Below are positions 38,378 to 50,893 of a DNA stretch of 64,000 nucleotides, one piece after another. The notes under the pieces are model-generated. The model saw only the letters and a program-made list of their open reading frames with translations, searched no databases and was not told the DNA's origin. Position 1 is the stretch's first letter. Each line of letters opens with the position of its first letter. The translations under genes and the position numbers were made by a program. This stretch comes from Dirofilaria immitis (lineage: Eukaryota; Nematoda; Chromadorea; Rhabditida; Onchocercidae): assembly GCA_024305405.1 (NCBI GenBank), contig JAKNDB010000076.1:310001-374000 (forward strand), read 5' to 3'.

Positions 38378-41300
38378 CAGGAAAACTATTATAAAGAAAT
38401 AAAATGAGATAAGCATTTCAAATTTTCGTAATTCGAATATTCCATTTTTACACGATAATTAATAATTAATTGCTTACTGAAAATAATGAATAATAACCAT
38501 ATTCAATATTTTCAGGAATTTTTTTTTCGTAATGATTCTGCAAATGATAAAATTATTACATAAAGATAATTCAGCCAAATTTTAAAATTTCGATATTGGA
38601 TAATCACATCTACAGAATGAATTGTTGTGCCTACAAATTATTGTAAGGGAAAGGTAAATATTTGAAAGAAATATACTAAAGAAAAATAGGAATCGGAATC
38701 CTTCTTAGATTAAGGAATTATATTCTTTAAAATGACTATACTATTAAAATCGTTTGTTGTTTAATTCCATTTTTCATTCCAGAATTCAGAAAATCGAATT
38801 AAATATTTTAAACTTGAAATAGAAAGTATATTTACTTTCTTAAAATAAGAATACATTCTTGAGAAAGAATAAAGTTTAATCCAATAATTCTATTTTGTTA
38901 AATTCTCATATTCCGTTAATCCCGAAACGAATAATCTTCCTTTCCATGTTCAATCCACTGGCCGGATAAATTTAAGTGATGAAGAAATGACAAAGGAGAA
39001 AAATTCAATTTTAACTATTTGATTAATTTAATTTCTTATTTTTAAGTTTCATTTTTTCATAACATCAAATTGAATTTTAAAAACGTTAATAAATCATTTT
39101 TCTAGAACTGGAAGAAGGCTGAATTTTTGAGATATTTTATAACATATACAATTAATGAATGTTTAATTTCTTATCAGTAACAAATTAAATGAAAATAATC
39201 TTTTATTCCTTCTTGATTGATTTGTTTAATGCTTACTTGATAAATTGTTTGAAGTTGATCAATCAATTTATTCGAAATCAAATTTTAGAAATTAACTCCG
39301 TAGTTTTTTTATTATGGAATTATTCTCTCAATTGCTTCAAAATATTTTTGAGCAGTAAATCAAAATATTGATTTATGTATTTAATCAAAACATTCATTTG
39401 TATTTTATTTTATAACTTATTTTATCTTTTAAAAAATTTCGGCAAAAATATATGCGTCGTTTAGAAATAACCTCAAAAAATTATGAGTTTGAATGATTCA
39501 GTAGAAAGTACCATAGGAATGATTGAAAATAAAATGTGCCTTACAGTGATCTTGATACCGTAGAAGTGAATGAAAATCAGAAAATATTGATGAATAATGA
39601 TTTAAAATTAACCATATTATATTATCATTGGAGAAATACTGAATTTTCTTATTTGGTAAAATTATTGCAGCATTCAATTTAATCACACTTCCATTTGATT
39701 ATAACACATCGCTCATTTCTACCGTACATGTTAGGGCTCGAAAGTATATGGTAGTATTCTCGATAATCTATTCGTTGAATTATAAAATTACAATTTATTG
39801 AACCAGGAGTAGAGATACCATATATTGACATATAAATTATAAATTCTTATATACATATGTATACATTTATATTTTTACGGCCAAAAACAAGATAAGTGCA
39901 TATATATATATATATATATTTATATATTGATAAATAGATAGATACTATGGGTAAATACAAGTAGTAAATTCAGTATATAGAATAAATGCAGTAAATACAA
40001 GTATACAGGTACTACAGGTGAAATACAGATACCACAAACAAATATATGTATACGAATAAACATAAACCTATACATGCGTAATCTGTTGATAAGAGACTGA
40101 AATATTTTAATTATTGATAAATTAATCATTCATTTGATTAGAATAAAAGAAATTGAGTTATCAAAGATAAAATTCATATGCTGAATAACAAATCAGCGCC
40201 TGTTACTGCAAAATACAAACGAAAGAAATAGAAATAGAAGATTTTTCAATATAATGAATGTTTATCAAATTATAGTAGATAATAAATTACTTTAAATATG
40301 AACAGTCGTTACGATTTTCGCAAAGTTTGCATCTTAATCAAGCAATGCTTTTAATTTTGTATGCTTATTACTTTTATTTTGTGGTAGAAAAAAAAGAAAA
40401 TAAACATATGAAAAACAGGACACAAATATATGAAAATTGAATATAAATTAAATATGAATGCATAAATAAAATTTATTTACATGATCCGAAATGTGAATAT
40501 ATAACGCGAAACAAATTTTAGACAATTCTATATTTGATGATAATATAGGAGAATGATAATCTAAATAATATTCTCTCCTATATTTCTATTAATTTACAAA
40601 TTTTAATTATAATTTAATTTCTCTCTGAAAATGACTTATTGAAATTGAAACAAGAAATAATTTAATTGAAAAAAAATAATTTGTTGCATTTTTAATCAAT
40701 TATTGTAATCCATTGAATTTAACTTTTATAATCTCAAGAAATGTAACTTGCTGAAATTTACCCTTGTACTTTTGTAATTTATTGCAAGATTTTAACAAAC
40801 AAAGCATTATTTGATAAATTAAAATTTCCTAAAATTTGATAAATATTTAATTAATGAGACAATATTTTTCTTTTTGAAATTATTACTATTGTACTTGCAT
40901 TCTTTTTTGAAACAAAAAAAGAGGAATCACGTAAACTCACGTAAATTAATAAAAGACCTTATTACCAATTTGTTCGATATTTTCAAAAATGAATTTAAAA
41001 TTAAAAAATAATTGTTGATAATAATTTAAATATAAAAATAATACATTTTTATATTTCATTGCAAAAATATTATGATGTTGATAAAAAGAAGGAGAAATTT
41101 TATTCGAATTATATGTTATCGAAATGATACTAATCGATCGGATGCTACGATTCACTATTACAATTATTAAATATTATTATTATAATTAGTATTTGAATAA
41201 TCTGTGCTAAAACTGAAAAAAAAATTAATATTTCTTCAAAAATTGTACGATTATTCTCCTTTAAAATTTCCAAATAATTCTAGTATTTTGAAATAATTTT

Positions 41301-43378
41301 AAAAGAAATTTTAAACTTTTAGAATTTCGAGAAATAAGAAAATATCAGTGTCGTTGCATTATTTGCTAAGAAATTGAATGAACGAAAATTATACACTTCC
41401 TAATTTTGAATAATTGATAAAGTCATATGAAATGACTAGCAGAATTACTGATAATGGCTGTAATTTAGAATATGTACCGATTATCAAAAGAATTTTATCG
41501 TTAACGACTACCGTATCTTATAATAATATATTCATAACAAATGTATCAGATAGTACTAAATATATTTAAATGAATATATTTAAATAATACATAAAATATA
41601 AAATTTTTTTAATTTTTTTAAATATAAAATTTTATTAATACTTTCAGATTGATGAAGAGTTCCTACACTTCAAACTTATACATCATTCTATACTTATACA
41701 TCATTATTATATAGCTATGAAAAAGATTTCTTGGAGAAGTGAGGAAATTTTTTTCCGAAACTTTTCGATTTTTTGATCATTAACACAATAATCGGTGATC
41801 TTTCCTTGATACACTATCTAAAATATCCAAAATGGCTGATCCTTTATCACTTAATATAATTAAGCAACTATATTATGAAATTCTCATAATTAGCTAACGA
41901 TAAGAAGCCTGGAGTGATTTTATCAAGTGTCAAATTGTGAAGAATTGTCTACTGATCATTAATAAAGATAAACGTAATTCGAATATTGATATTTCACTCA
42001 AAGCAAAAGATACAATAATTAACTTCATCTGTTATCATATTATTACTCAGAATTTTGGGTACCAAAAAGAAATGAATTTCAAAAAAGTAGCTATTTTAGA
42101 AATGATAAAAAATATGGTTGTTTTAAAAAGTTTTGAAACAAAATTTTTCATCAAAATTATCATTTCTTCGATTTCATAAATTATTATTTTGGAATTTACT
42201 TGAATATTTAGCCAGTTTTACTCTCTATAGGAGAAAATTGCAAATTTAAGCATTGATATCGAAAACTAAAATATTCATCGGTTTAAAATTCTTTCTTCAA
42301 TTATTAAGTAAATAATCTTTATAAATTAACATATAAATTCATCCTTTAATAATGACTTATTTCATCATATCATTTCAAAATATGCGATTAGAAGTTTTTT
42401 TGAAAATCAATTTAAAAATATTACCTTTTTGCTTGAATTATACAAATTACTTTTTATGTAAACTTTTTTTTCTTAATGTCGTTTTCTTGTTCATTTTTTT
42501 ATAATAGTCTGAAATAATTTAATTCGTGAAATAAAAGGAAAATTTTAACTCGTACTTTTGAAATGATTTGATTTTGAAAAAATATTCAATCATCAGATAA
42601 TTTTATAAGAATGAATATTGAACAGTATTAAGGAATAAAATATTACATCGATGAATATTTTAGTTTCCGATATCAATACTTGGATTCAGATTACAATATC
42701 TTTTGAAATAAGGTTGAAAAAAATTTGATCTTTTCCATCATTCTATAAAACATTCTAATTTTCAATTTTATTAAAAGGTTCAAGAAAATCAAAAAGATAA
42801 TATCAAATAATGATGAATTAGAATCAAATTTATTCAACCTACATTCATATTTAATGATACTGTAAATACTGAAATTGAAAATTTTTTGAAAGAATTGAAA
42901 ATTGAAAAATATTCAGTTCAGTGATAAAATGAAAATTCTTCTCACTTTTTCTTTCTTCCCTGGATAGTAATCATTAGTTTATTGATAACTGATACTGGAA
43001 AAAGTTTTTTCGACATGTATATTTTTTTCAGTTTATTTTGGAAAAGTTATTATTAGTAATATATATATTGCTATATATTATATAATACCAATATATATAT
43101 ATATATATATATTAATAGGTATATATACATATATATATATGACAAAATAAAATATCTATATGACAAAATTAATATTGTATATCCAATTAATTCATTTATC
43201 ATTTACCGATAAACTAATGAATACTATCCGGGGAAGAAAGAAAAAGTGCAAAGGATTTGTATCTTATCACTGAATGAATAATTGATACATTAATAAAATT
43301 AGGGTAATGATAATTATTATTATATTATTGTCATATCATATATTAATTTGATCGAATTATTTTTTATTGTACTACAAC

Positions 43379-43396
43379 AAAAAAAAAAAAAAAAAA
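43379..43396. repeat. A18 homopolymer
   Basis: Eighteen A in a row in the presumed 3' flank of unc-38. Given the deletion bias seen in shorter runs, its true length is likely misread. Confidence 0.9.
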
Positions 43397-43580
43397 CAAG
43401 AAATAAATAAATAAGCCAATGTAAATAGACAAACAATGATAATAGATGAAGACAGAAATGAATAAATCAATGAAATATATGAATAGAACAAAATAAAATT
43501 TAAAAAGTTAGCAATAATAATTATTTGACATTTTCCATTTTTTTCGATATAAATATTCCAATGGTTTGTAAATATTTTGC

Positions 43581-46500
43581 CTAATCAATAGCTTGTCGTT
43601 TATCATACAAACTTGGTGCCTATAAATAAGAAAAATTGATTTATATTTTTGCATATTATATTTGTATACTAATTTGTAATTTATATAAAAATTAATTATT
43701 GAGAATTGCTAAAAAAACTAAAAGAAAGAAATTATTATTTAAATAAAACATTTAAACAACCATTAACAATTTTTGTTAAAATTATTTAAATAAGTGATTA
43801 ATAAGAAAAAGATAAGCAAAAATAATTTAACAAATCAACAAATATGCGAATTAATTTCCCGTAAAATATGTGCATATATGCAAAATCTTTTGTTATTGTT
43901 AAAATTAAAATTACAATTTCAATTTAAAAAATCTGTTACAAAAAACTATAATTTCAACTAAAAATAAAGAATTGCTTGCCAAAAAATATGTTATTGCAGT
44001 AAAAAAACTTATAAATAAATAATAGCTAATTAATTACCTGAAGAAGAATAAGAGCAGTACCCGAAAAACATGTGACTGAAAAAGTATAAGAAATAATCTA
44101 TCAAGTACCTTAGCAACAAATTTCCAATCTTCATCAACCTGAAAGAATTAATAAAATTTTATATCTTAATTAACTGAACTATTCTACTAAGTTCAATCAT
44201 ATTTTTAAGTATTACTAAAACAATCAAAATAAAAATCCATTTTTCAAATCATTTAGAAAAAAACGAAATAAGTATCTCTCTTCTCCTGAATTAATTAAAT
44301 TATACCAAAATATTACTGATAGCACTTTCAAATATTCAAATCGTATTAATAAATATAGATAATATGAAGTAGAGATGTGTTAATAAATATGAAATAAGTA
44401 ATAATAAATATTATGAATAAATATAGAATAAAAATTGTACATTTCAAATAGAAAAAGATCAGAAATATAACTGAGTACGAATTATTTATAATTATGATTT
44501 CTCTTGAAGATTTTTCATGAAATTATCACATTGATTATCAATTATATGAAATTAATCACATATCATTATAACATCAATTGTTCGAAATTCAATTCAATTT
44601 TAATCCATCATAACATATGATCTCTTCTCTTAGTGGTATATCTGATAATAAGTAACAAATAACTTTATTCATTCTAGTGAATAAATTATAATAACATAAA
44701 TTATTAAAATATTTGAATATACGGGATTTAGATTTTTATTACATTAAATACAAATTTGCTTCCAAAAGAAGTACCATTATTAACAATGATTATTATAATA
44801 GTCCATATGCTTCTAATTTAATCAAACATTTACCATTTCATCCCGATCTTTCTTCTTGAGCAATTCGGCGATGAAACAAACATTCTCGAATGCCTTGATG
44901 ACATGCGGTGAATGGTAAAGTTTTTGAATTTGTTCATTAACTTTTACATTTGCATTATGGCACGCATTACAACTTACTTTTTGTTCATGGCGATTAATAA
45001 TTATGTTGTTACCTAAAAATAAATAAAATTTTATACATATGTGATCAAATAATCATCTATTTTAATCAAATAATCATTTATTTTTATTTATTAAACAACC
45101 ATTGATCAAATTTGATAAAATTTTGCATAATATATGCATATTCAATTAAATGATTGTTTACTTTGCTCATTAAATAACTGCTAGTCAAGTTTAATAAAAT
45201 TTTCTGAAATGCCTTAATGATCATTTCAATCAAATAATTATTTGTTTTGCCCAATAAATGATTAATTTTAATGAAATTCTATAAAATATATGCATACTTA
45301 ATCAGATAATCATTTTCTTTGCTTTTAAGTGAATTATCGTTGATTATATTAACTATAACTCAATAAAATATCTATCATGACAAAAGTGATCATTATTCAA
45401 TGGCCATATTAAAGTAATATATGTATAAATACTTAATCATTTCATTTTTTCTTTGTTAAAAGCCAGAAGAAAGAATTAAATATTTGAATGAACGCTTGGA
45501 AAGTTAACTGTTAAAAATTTCTTATGAAATAATTTATAGTTTGTTATAAATTTTTGCAAAAACAAAATTTACGCAATTCTCCTCGTCGATTGCCTGCCTT
45601 ACGAAACGCTTCATCAATTTCAATCAACATTGGTCGTCGCATGAATAATATTTTTGGCAATATTCTCAGAAATAACCATTTGATCCAAATAGGCATTTGA
45701 TGTGTTGATGGCCTTCGAAAATGCAAATTCAATGCTGCCAACAGTCAAAATATTAATAACTTCTTGTTTTATTTATATATATATATTTTTTTGTTCTTTG
45801 TGCTCTTTTTGTAAATAAATATTATTTGATTTTGATTTTTTGTTTTTTAAAATGTTGAAAAAAATTTTAATTTTTATATCTAATTTTAAATATTTTCGCA
45901 ATAATACTGCAAATCTTCCTTCTTAAATTTTTTTAAGAAATTTTAAAAATTTTAACAAAAATAAAAAAAAAAACTAACATATGACAGTAACGAATACACT
46001 GAGCGAAACCATAATCATTGTGAATAAGAGATATTTGCCAATTAATGGTAAGGCGATACTTGTTGCCGGAATAATATCTTTCTAATTAATAAAATATCTG
46101 GATTAATTTAGCGGAAAAATATCAATTTAAGATACGTGGATATGAAAAATTTATTGATATTAGATTTTTTAAATATCTTTAAATTTTGCTTTCAAAAATA
46201 CAATAATAAAATAACTCACTATATCAACAGAATAATAAATAATATAGTAATATCTATTTCGTTGTTCTCTACTTTTTTTCTCTCTCTCTCCGTTCGTATG
46301 TAAATAATTTGTAAATATTTATAAATAATTTCATTTTTTTCAAAATGAAAACAAAATAGATAATATTGCTGTATTATTTTTACAAAAATTTACAGTTTGT
46401 TCTCATGTGTATAATATTCATTCATTTCATTTTCTCACAACTTTTATTTTTTCTTTTTGCTACTTTATTTCTTAATATATAATTTATTTTTGAAATATCT

Positions 46501-49500
46501 GAAAAGTGTTTCGAATAATTAAAAGTTATTTACATATAATACATACATATAATTTAAATGAACGAAATGTAAACATGTATAATGAAAATTAGATTATTTG
46601 ATTTAAAAAGTATCCAAATTTAATCTTTTTATTATCTAACTATAATTTAAACAAATTATATTATAAAAAAGGAAAAAATGATAATCAATAAATATTAAGC
46701 GTTTTTGATCTCAAAAATTTATATAGTTTTAATGTGAAAAAAAAGTTAAATATCTGTAATATTCTAGCATTAGAAAATAAATGAAATCTGTTAATTTAAT
46801 TCCTATATGAATTTTTTAAAATTAAAAGAAAAAAAACAAACCAATAATAAGTAAAAAACGGTTAATGCGACCAATGTTAAAATGCATAGTGTAATTTTTT
46901 CACCACTTCGTGATGGCAAATAAAATGCGACAATTGTTAAAAATGATATACCAACACATGGAAATACTAAATTTACCGTATAAAATAACGGTTTCCGACG
47001 CAATTCCAAATAAAACTGAAATTGATAGAAAATTCAGCCTGAATTATATCATTGTGAATTATCATAAATTCACATCAAGAAATGTGATTCTAGTCTGAAT
47101 TTCCCGAATCGTCGTTGTGAATTATGATAAATTCAGATTAAGAAATTATGATTCTAATTTGAATTTTCTGAATTATCAATATGGATTATAACCAATCTAA
47201 CAATCAGATATAGTGGAACCTTCAATATAAAATATCTAAAACAAGGGAATGAATAATATACACTTGAAATTTTTTAAACTGATATTATAATTGATTACCA
47301 TAATATCAATATATGCTCCATGCGAGCAACAAGTTGGATAACTTTTGGTATGTCGTTTTGCAACTCTCGACATTATATCCCATTCCACTGATGGATAATA
47401 ATCAGAAAGATCTATAACGAAATTATTCATTGCATGAAATGATTCTATCAGTATAACTGGTTTAAAATTTAGAACAGCCAAGTAAATAATAATGAATGAT
47501 TATAATAAAACAGTTTGATTAGAAGCCTAGAATTTAAAAAGCCTAATGAAATAAGCTGTAATAAATAATTATAATATGGCGATCTATAATCACTACGATG
47601 ATGATTAACAATAATGACGTACTATAACTAACTGATAATAAATAATTATAATATGGAAATCCTAATCATTATAGTGATAACAACAGCAATTATGGTAAAA
47701 GAAACATTATAACTAGCTGATAAAAAATGATTACAACAAGGCAGCTTCGCTCATTTATATAAATAATTATACCAACATAATGATTATATGAATAATCATA
47801 TCAACATAATGAATTTAAAATTTAATAATAACTAATAAAATAAACAATAAAAAATAATCAGAACAAGATGATTTTGTTCGATCATATTCAAAATAATCAA
47901 TTCAAATAAAAAAGATTAATAGAACAAACAGCAATAAATAATTATGATAAGATAATTTTAATCATTCAATGATAACAATTATGACAGAAAAGTAATTAAC
48001 AAAAATTTAAAAAAAGGATGGAAGAAATTGTCACCAATTCCATCTTCTACAATTGTAATATTATCCAGTTCACCGTTTTCATTCATTTCCAATTCATATC
48101 GTGCTTCACCATCTAGAAATTCCAAATTTAACAAATTCTCGGTATATGTCCACGAACCAAACTGTAAATATCGTGAAATATTGAAATTATTTCTTGTTTC
48201 TTTTTCTTTTTGATAATCTTCGACTTTTGATAAAGAAAATTTGCACAAAATTTATTCCATTAAACTAATAAAGAAATGAAAAAAAAGGTAAAATTTTGTT
48301 AACCTTAAAATAGCACTGTTGCTCATCAAATGGAAACCTATAATATAATATAGAATAAAATAAATTATAAAAAAACAAATAATAGATATGAATATAATAA
48401 TTAAATTGTGTAACTGTGGGAATTATTTTTGCTTAATAAATTTGAATTGAATTCAAAAAAGATTTATGAAATTTATCTAAAACCTTTTAAATCATATATT
48501 TGATTAATTTTTGAGCGTATCATTTATAGCTATACGATAATTTCAAATGAAAAAAAAAAGGGAAATTAACTAACCATCGAACGTCAATTTGACATAATGT
48601 TTTAAAATAGCCGGTGGTTCCCAAGTTACTTGACCATCATATCGCAATGTTGCCTTCGTACTAATTGTTATATTATAGTAACTATCGGCGCTAAAAAAAA
48701 CCGAAATTAATTAATTCATCTGCTAATAACTGATTAAATTATGGGATTATTAATATTCATTGACAGGAAATTAATATATTTATAATAATACTCTCAATTC
48801 TTTAACGTATTATATAACTTTGAAATTTTCCTCTGTATCATTTGGAAATATGTAATTATTAGTGCGATCGGATTACTTTTAAGCAACACATATAGTAAAA
48901 TGTTAGACGATACTTAAAAGATAAATTTCAAGAGGCAGGTTTTCAAAATTTCTTTTTGACTCAAATCTCTAAAAAAATTAATAAATAATTTCATTTTTTT
49001 ATTCTTATTGAAGTTACATTTCTTTTAAGTAATTTATATATAATTATTTAGATTTCATATTTCTCTTCTTCTATTTTTTAAAATCATTTATATAAAAATT
49101 ATTATCGCATCATGAAAATAAACGAAATGTCTTCATAAAGTTATTTTTTATCAAACTTTCTGACTAATTTACTTTTCCTGTTAAATTAAATTTGATCATA
49201 AAATTCAAAACTCCCTTCCTAAAATTAAAACTAAAACCGAATTTCCGAAATTTATCTTTTAGAGAATGTTAATTAAAGAAAACACGAAATGAGCAAATTA
49301 AAAGCAATAATTAAATTTTCATTTTCAAACGACATTATAGAAAACAATATCATTTCTTTATTAAAATCAAATTGAAATTCTAAAATTAACCTTTAAAGAA
49401 TATTTATTAATCAGAAAAAGTAGGGGTCTTGAAATTTTGCTCTCAAAGTTAAAAAATAATAATTGGATTTTTGCAGTTGTCCTTTGAATGATATTAATTA

Positions 49501-50323
49501 GCAAATCGTATCACTTACACTAATTTTTATTCCGTATGATATTGTTACTATTATAAAATAAAACTGTTGCCAATTAATTGGTTAATTAATAGGAAATGGA
49601 TTACTTATTGTATAAGACAATATCAGGTACCCAAATCATTTCATATGGTACATAAAGTACGTTAACACCGCCATAAATTTGTGGATTCCATGATAATTTT
49701 TTATCGATCCATACTTGTTTCAACCAAACACTACATGTCATAACTTGATCAATTTCATGCTATAAAATTTAAAAAGAAAAGGAAAAAAATAAAAAATAAA
49801 GCTTAATATAATTTAAAATGGAAAAACATATTTTTCCTGTCATAATTAAAATTTTATGTTTAAAATTTTTTTCCAACAGTTGTTCATATTTCTCGGATAG
49901 AATTTTCAATTTAGATGCTTCATTCTTTGAAGTTCCGGAAATTTCTTTTATCCATTACTTTTTAAGTTTGAAAAATTATTAAATATTCAAATTTTTAAAT
50001 ACGGCATAAGTTTTTAATAAAAACTATTAGTGAATTGAAATTATTAATCCCGATATATATCAAGTAATCTAATTAATTCACAGTTATTACTTAATTAGTA
50101 AAATCATTAGTTGGTCAAATTCGAAAAATATATAATACCATACTACATCAATAATTTGTGAAAGTCGTAATTTAAGTTTAATAGTAATCGGTTTATTTGG
50201 TTCTGGTGCTGGTCGCCGATGTTTATTATAATTTACCATCAGATCATCATATAATCGTTTTGCATCTTCATTACCGTACAGCACCGATATAAATGGTGTT
50301 AACAACGGTAATAACAGGAGCAT
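43581..50323 (-). CDS. unc-38: Nicotinic acetylcholine receptor alpha-type subunit, UNC-38-like (12 exons)
   Basis: Exons: 50323-50144, 49759-49605, 48690-48575, 48337-48304, 48161-48035, 47411-47299, 47015-46842, 46081-45979, 45734-45573, 45012-44834, 44138-44038, 43619-43581; about 494 residues after allowing for two lost bases. In order: a signal peptide ([17 protein letters not shown]), ligand-binding domain ([24 protein letters not shown]), Cys-loop C-x13-C with FPFDEQQC, adjacent cysteines YPTCC marking an alpha subunit, M1 ([16 protein letters not shown]), M2 after GEK, M3 ([17 protein letters not shown]), a short cytoplasmic loop, M4 ([12 protein letters not shown]) and APSLYD at the end. 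The first exon, the acidic insert before [13 protein letters not shown] and [10 protein letters not shown] recall C. elegans UNC-38, a subunit of the levamisole-sensitive muscle receptor. UNC-63 or ACR-6 type is the main alternative. Confidence 0.85.
44079..44083 (-). other. Frame break in unc-38 at M4: one base short
   Basis: The exon reads [19 protein letters not shown] in one frame, then [13 protein letters not shown] one base over. On the coding strand the run is T5, and six would restore the frame. The exon is 101 nt, and 102 are needed between phase-0 junctions. Confidence 0.85.
45030..45400. repeat. Diverged tandem repeat in unc-38 intron, about 90-bp unit
   Basis: Copies share AATCAAATAATCATTTATT, AAAATTTTGC or TAAAATATATGCATA, and TTTGCTCATTAAATAA elements in the same order, three to four times. 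They lie in the intron 45013-45572. Confidence 0.5.
47030..47185. repeat. Intronic repeat, about 63-bp unit, 2.3 copies
   Basis: TTGTGAATTATCATAAATTC at 47,052 recurs at 47,115 as TTGTGAATTATGATAAATTC, and the following GATTCTAGTCTGAATTT / GATTCTAATTTGAATTT also match. It lies in the intron 47016-47298 of unc-38. Confidence 0.7.
47556..47995. repeat. Intronic minisatellite, about 77-85-bp unit, 5-6 copies
   Basis: ATAAATAATTATAATATGG at 47,561 recurs exactly at 47,638 and in weaker forms at about 47,720, 47,846 and 47,931, each followed by AATCAT...GATAACAA-like sequence. It occupies most of the unc-38 intron 47412-48034. Confidence 0.65.
48600..48607 (-). other. Frame break in unc-38 before the Cys-loop: one base short
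   Basis: After TWEPPAI the coding strand has TTTTAAAA. One more T or A restores [10 protein letters not shown], which joins FPFDEQQC in the next exon. The exon is 116 nt and needs 117. Which of the two runs lost the base cannot be decided. Confidence 0.85.
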
Positions 50324-50324
50324 A

Positions 50325-50365
50325 CCGTAAGTTAATTACGCAAGTAATTGTCTTCCGGGTACATC
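50325..50365 (-). promoter_or_regulatory. Possible spliced-leader acceptor and 10-codon upstream ORF of unc-38
   Basis: On the minus strand an ATTTTCAG acceptor ends at 50,366, about 42 nt before the chosen start codon. Just after it an ATG opens MYPEDNYLRN then stops, out of frame with the receptor. If trans-splicing occurs here, the upstream frame would precede the main start. This is inference from position only. Confidence 0.35.
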
Positions 50366-50857
50366 TGAAAATTTCAACAAAATGACACGCAAATAAGATG
50401 ATAAACAAAAGAATAAATGACGAATACATACAAGTAATGAAAACGCTGTATACATCGTTGAATTAATTAATACGAAAATTTAGTAAACAACAATTCAAAG
50501 GGTTTAATCCGATCATCAACAAAATTTATCAGCATATCACCATTTATCATCAGCATGGCAACGACTTATAGTGGGCAAATATTCTTCTTATCAAATTAAT
50601 GATTTACTTGAATGGTGAGAATTTGAAATATCAAAAATTTTTATTCATCACTTCCGCATGTAATTTTTCTAATTAAACATCAATTTCGTAATTTTCGGGA
50701 TTTTATAATTTTAACATGTGTTAGTAATTGAAAATGCAATACATTCGAGTTAAAAAATTTTTAGTAATTGTAACTTTAACGAAATTAAAAATGAACCAAA
50801 TATTTAAAAATAATTTAAATAAGCAAATCTAGTCGTTCCATATTTATTACATATGTA

Positions 50858-50893
<36 letters not shown>

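Larger units (their letters stand above)
35435..43580. other. Gene-poor intergenic region between ceh-2 and unc-38
   Basis: Upstream flank of ceh-2 and downstream flank of unc-38; both genes point left, so the ceh-2 promoter is expected near 35,440-36,200. No conserved exon is visible. It holds a triplet-repeat composite, AT microsatellites and inverted repeats (listed). A T-rich polyadenylation candidate for unc-38 (TTTATT on plus) is at 43,363-43,368. Confidence 0.6.

Noticed and set aside
41937..42179. 80-codon plus-strand open frame
   Set aside because: AT-rich composition, no motif, no neighbouring exon in phase.
20909..43580. Transposon, viral or Wolbachia-derived insert in the gene-poor regions
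   Set aside because: No transposase, reverse transcriptase, integrase or bacterial-type open frame was seen, and composition stays uniformly AT-rich. Only short non-coding repeats are supported.
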